From positions 1-7,166 of the forward strand of contig JAFBAD010000275.1 in the NCBI GenBank assembly GCA_019247975.1: DNA of 7,166 nt, read 5' to 3'. Below, piece by piece: positions 6,903-7,166 of the stretch. Below the pieces are notes generated by a model. That model ran no database searches, had not been told where the DNA came from, and worked only from the letters and a program-made list of their open reading frames with translations. This DNA is from Acidimicrobiia bacterium. Lineage in GTDB: Bacteria; Actinomycetota; Acidimicrobiia; Acidimicrobiales; Iamiaceae. Numbering within the stretch: position 1 is the first letter of the stretch; the number at the start of each line of letters is the position of its first letter. The translations under genes were made by a program, and so were the position numbers.

Positions 6903-6909
6903 AAAGGAG
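6903..6909 (+). promoter_or_regulatory. Ribosome binding site of dnaK
   Basis: AAAGGAG with nine nt to the ATG at 6919. It is the only strong SD in front of a gene in this window, suggesting high translation of dnaK relative to its neighbours. Confidence 0.85.
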
Positions 6910-6918
6910 CCGAACCTC

Positions 6919-7166
6919 ATGGCGAAAGCGGTCGGCATCGACCTCGGCACGACCAACTCGGTGATCGCCACCATCGAAGGTGGACAACCGACGGTCATCC
7001 CGAACACGGAGGGATCGCGCACCACCCCGTCGGTGGTCGCGTTCACCGAGCAGGGTGAGCGGCTGGTCGGTCAACTCGCCCGCCGGCAGGCGATCTTGAA
7101 CCCGAAGGGGACCATCTCGTCGGCCAAGCGGTTCATCGGTCGCCGCTACGAGGAGGTGCAGAGCGA
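6919..7166 (+). CDS. dnaK: Chaperone protein DnaK (Hsp70), N-terminal part, cut by window edge
   Basis: The first 82 codons encode the start of the Hsp70 nucleotide-binding domain: MAKAVGIDLGTTNSVIA, with the ATP phosphate loop IDLGTTNS at 7-14, then PNTEGSRTTPSVVAF and GTISSAKRFIGRRYEEV. DnaK is the ATP-dependent cytosolic chaperone that works with DnaJ and GrpE, whose genes often follow it in actinobacteria; here that region is outside the window. The start is fixed by AAAGGAG at 6903-6909, nine nt before ATG. The upstream 130 nt contain an imperfect hairpin, but I see neither a HAIR (CTTGAGT-N7-ACTCAAG) nor a CIRCE element. Confidence 0.97.
   Translation, partial: MAKAVGIDLGTTNSVIATIEGGQPTVIPNTEGSRTTPSVVAFTEQGERLVGQLARRQAILNPKGTISSAKRFIGRRYEEVQS

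Noticed and set aside
1..7166. CRISPR arrays, tRNA or rRNA genes, insertion sequences, att sites
   Set aside because: I saw no regularly spaced repeats, no transposase-like frame, no terminal inverted repeats and no tRNA-like or rRNA-like segments by eye.

Overview
The window is gene-dense, high-GC DNA with strong G/C bias at third codon positions and GTG/TTG start candidates. This suggests a high-GC actinobacterium. The DnaK N-terminus, the LAL-type LuxR tail and the pairing of a GDE-type debranching enzyme with an AviGT4-like glycosyltransferase all fit. I cannot name the genus; a deep lineage such as Acidimicrobiia or Thermoleophilia is only a guess.

Layout. Three genes on the minus strand run right to left and look like one operon: a GAF/PucR (CdaR-type) transcriptional regulator (3528-5219), a 713-residue amylo-alpha-1,6-glucosidase-like protein (1359-3500, 27 nt after the regulator), and a GT4 glycosyltransferase (starts at 1280, 78 nt after the debranching enzyme, cut by the window edge). 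After its complete GT4 domain the glycosyltransferase continues in the same frame into a STAS domain of the anti-sigma-factor-antagonist type. Both serines of the usual DSSG phosphorylation motif are replaced there (DAGG). This fusion is the most unusual thing in the window.

A divergent intergenic region (about 5220-5501) separates this operon from a plus-strand regulator gene (5502-6788). That regulator has helical-repeat-like sequence and a C-terminal LuxR HTH, and resembles the tail of a LAL regulator without its ATPase. The intergenic region holds two near-identical 17-bp dyads, TCGnCCCAnTGGGGCGA, placed 106 bp apart, and a separate perfect 12-bp palindrome. These are good operator candidates. 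A possible 19-codon leader ORF overlaps the likely start of the PucR-type gene.

At the right edge, dnaK starts at 6919 behind a good ribosome binding site. Its upstream gap carries a 41-nt imperfect hairpin but no recognisable HAIR or CIRCE heat-shock operator.

Working picture (inference): a locally regulated alpha-glucan or glycoconjugate module (regulator, debranching enzyme, glycosyltransferase) beside a second regulator and a chaperone gene. The STAS tail could place the glycosyltransferase under protein-protein control, possibly linked to stress signalling.
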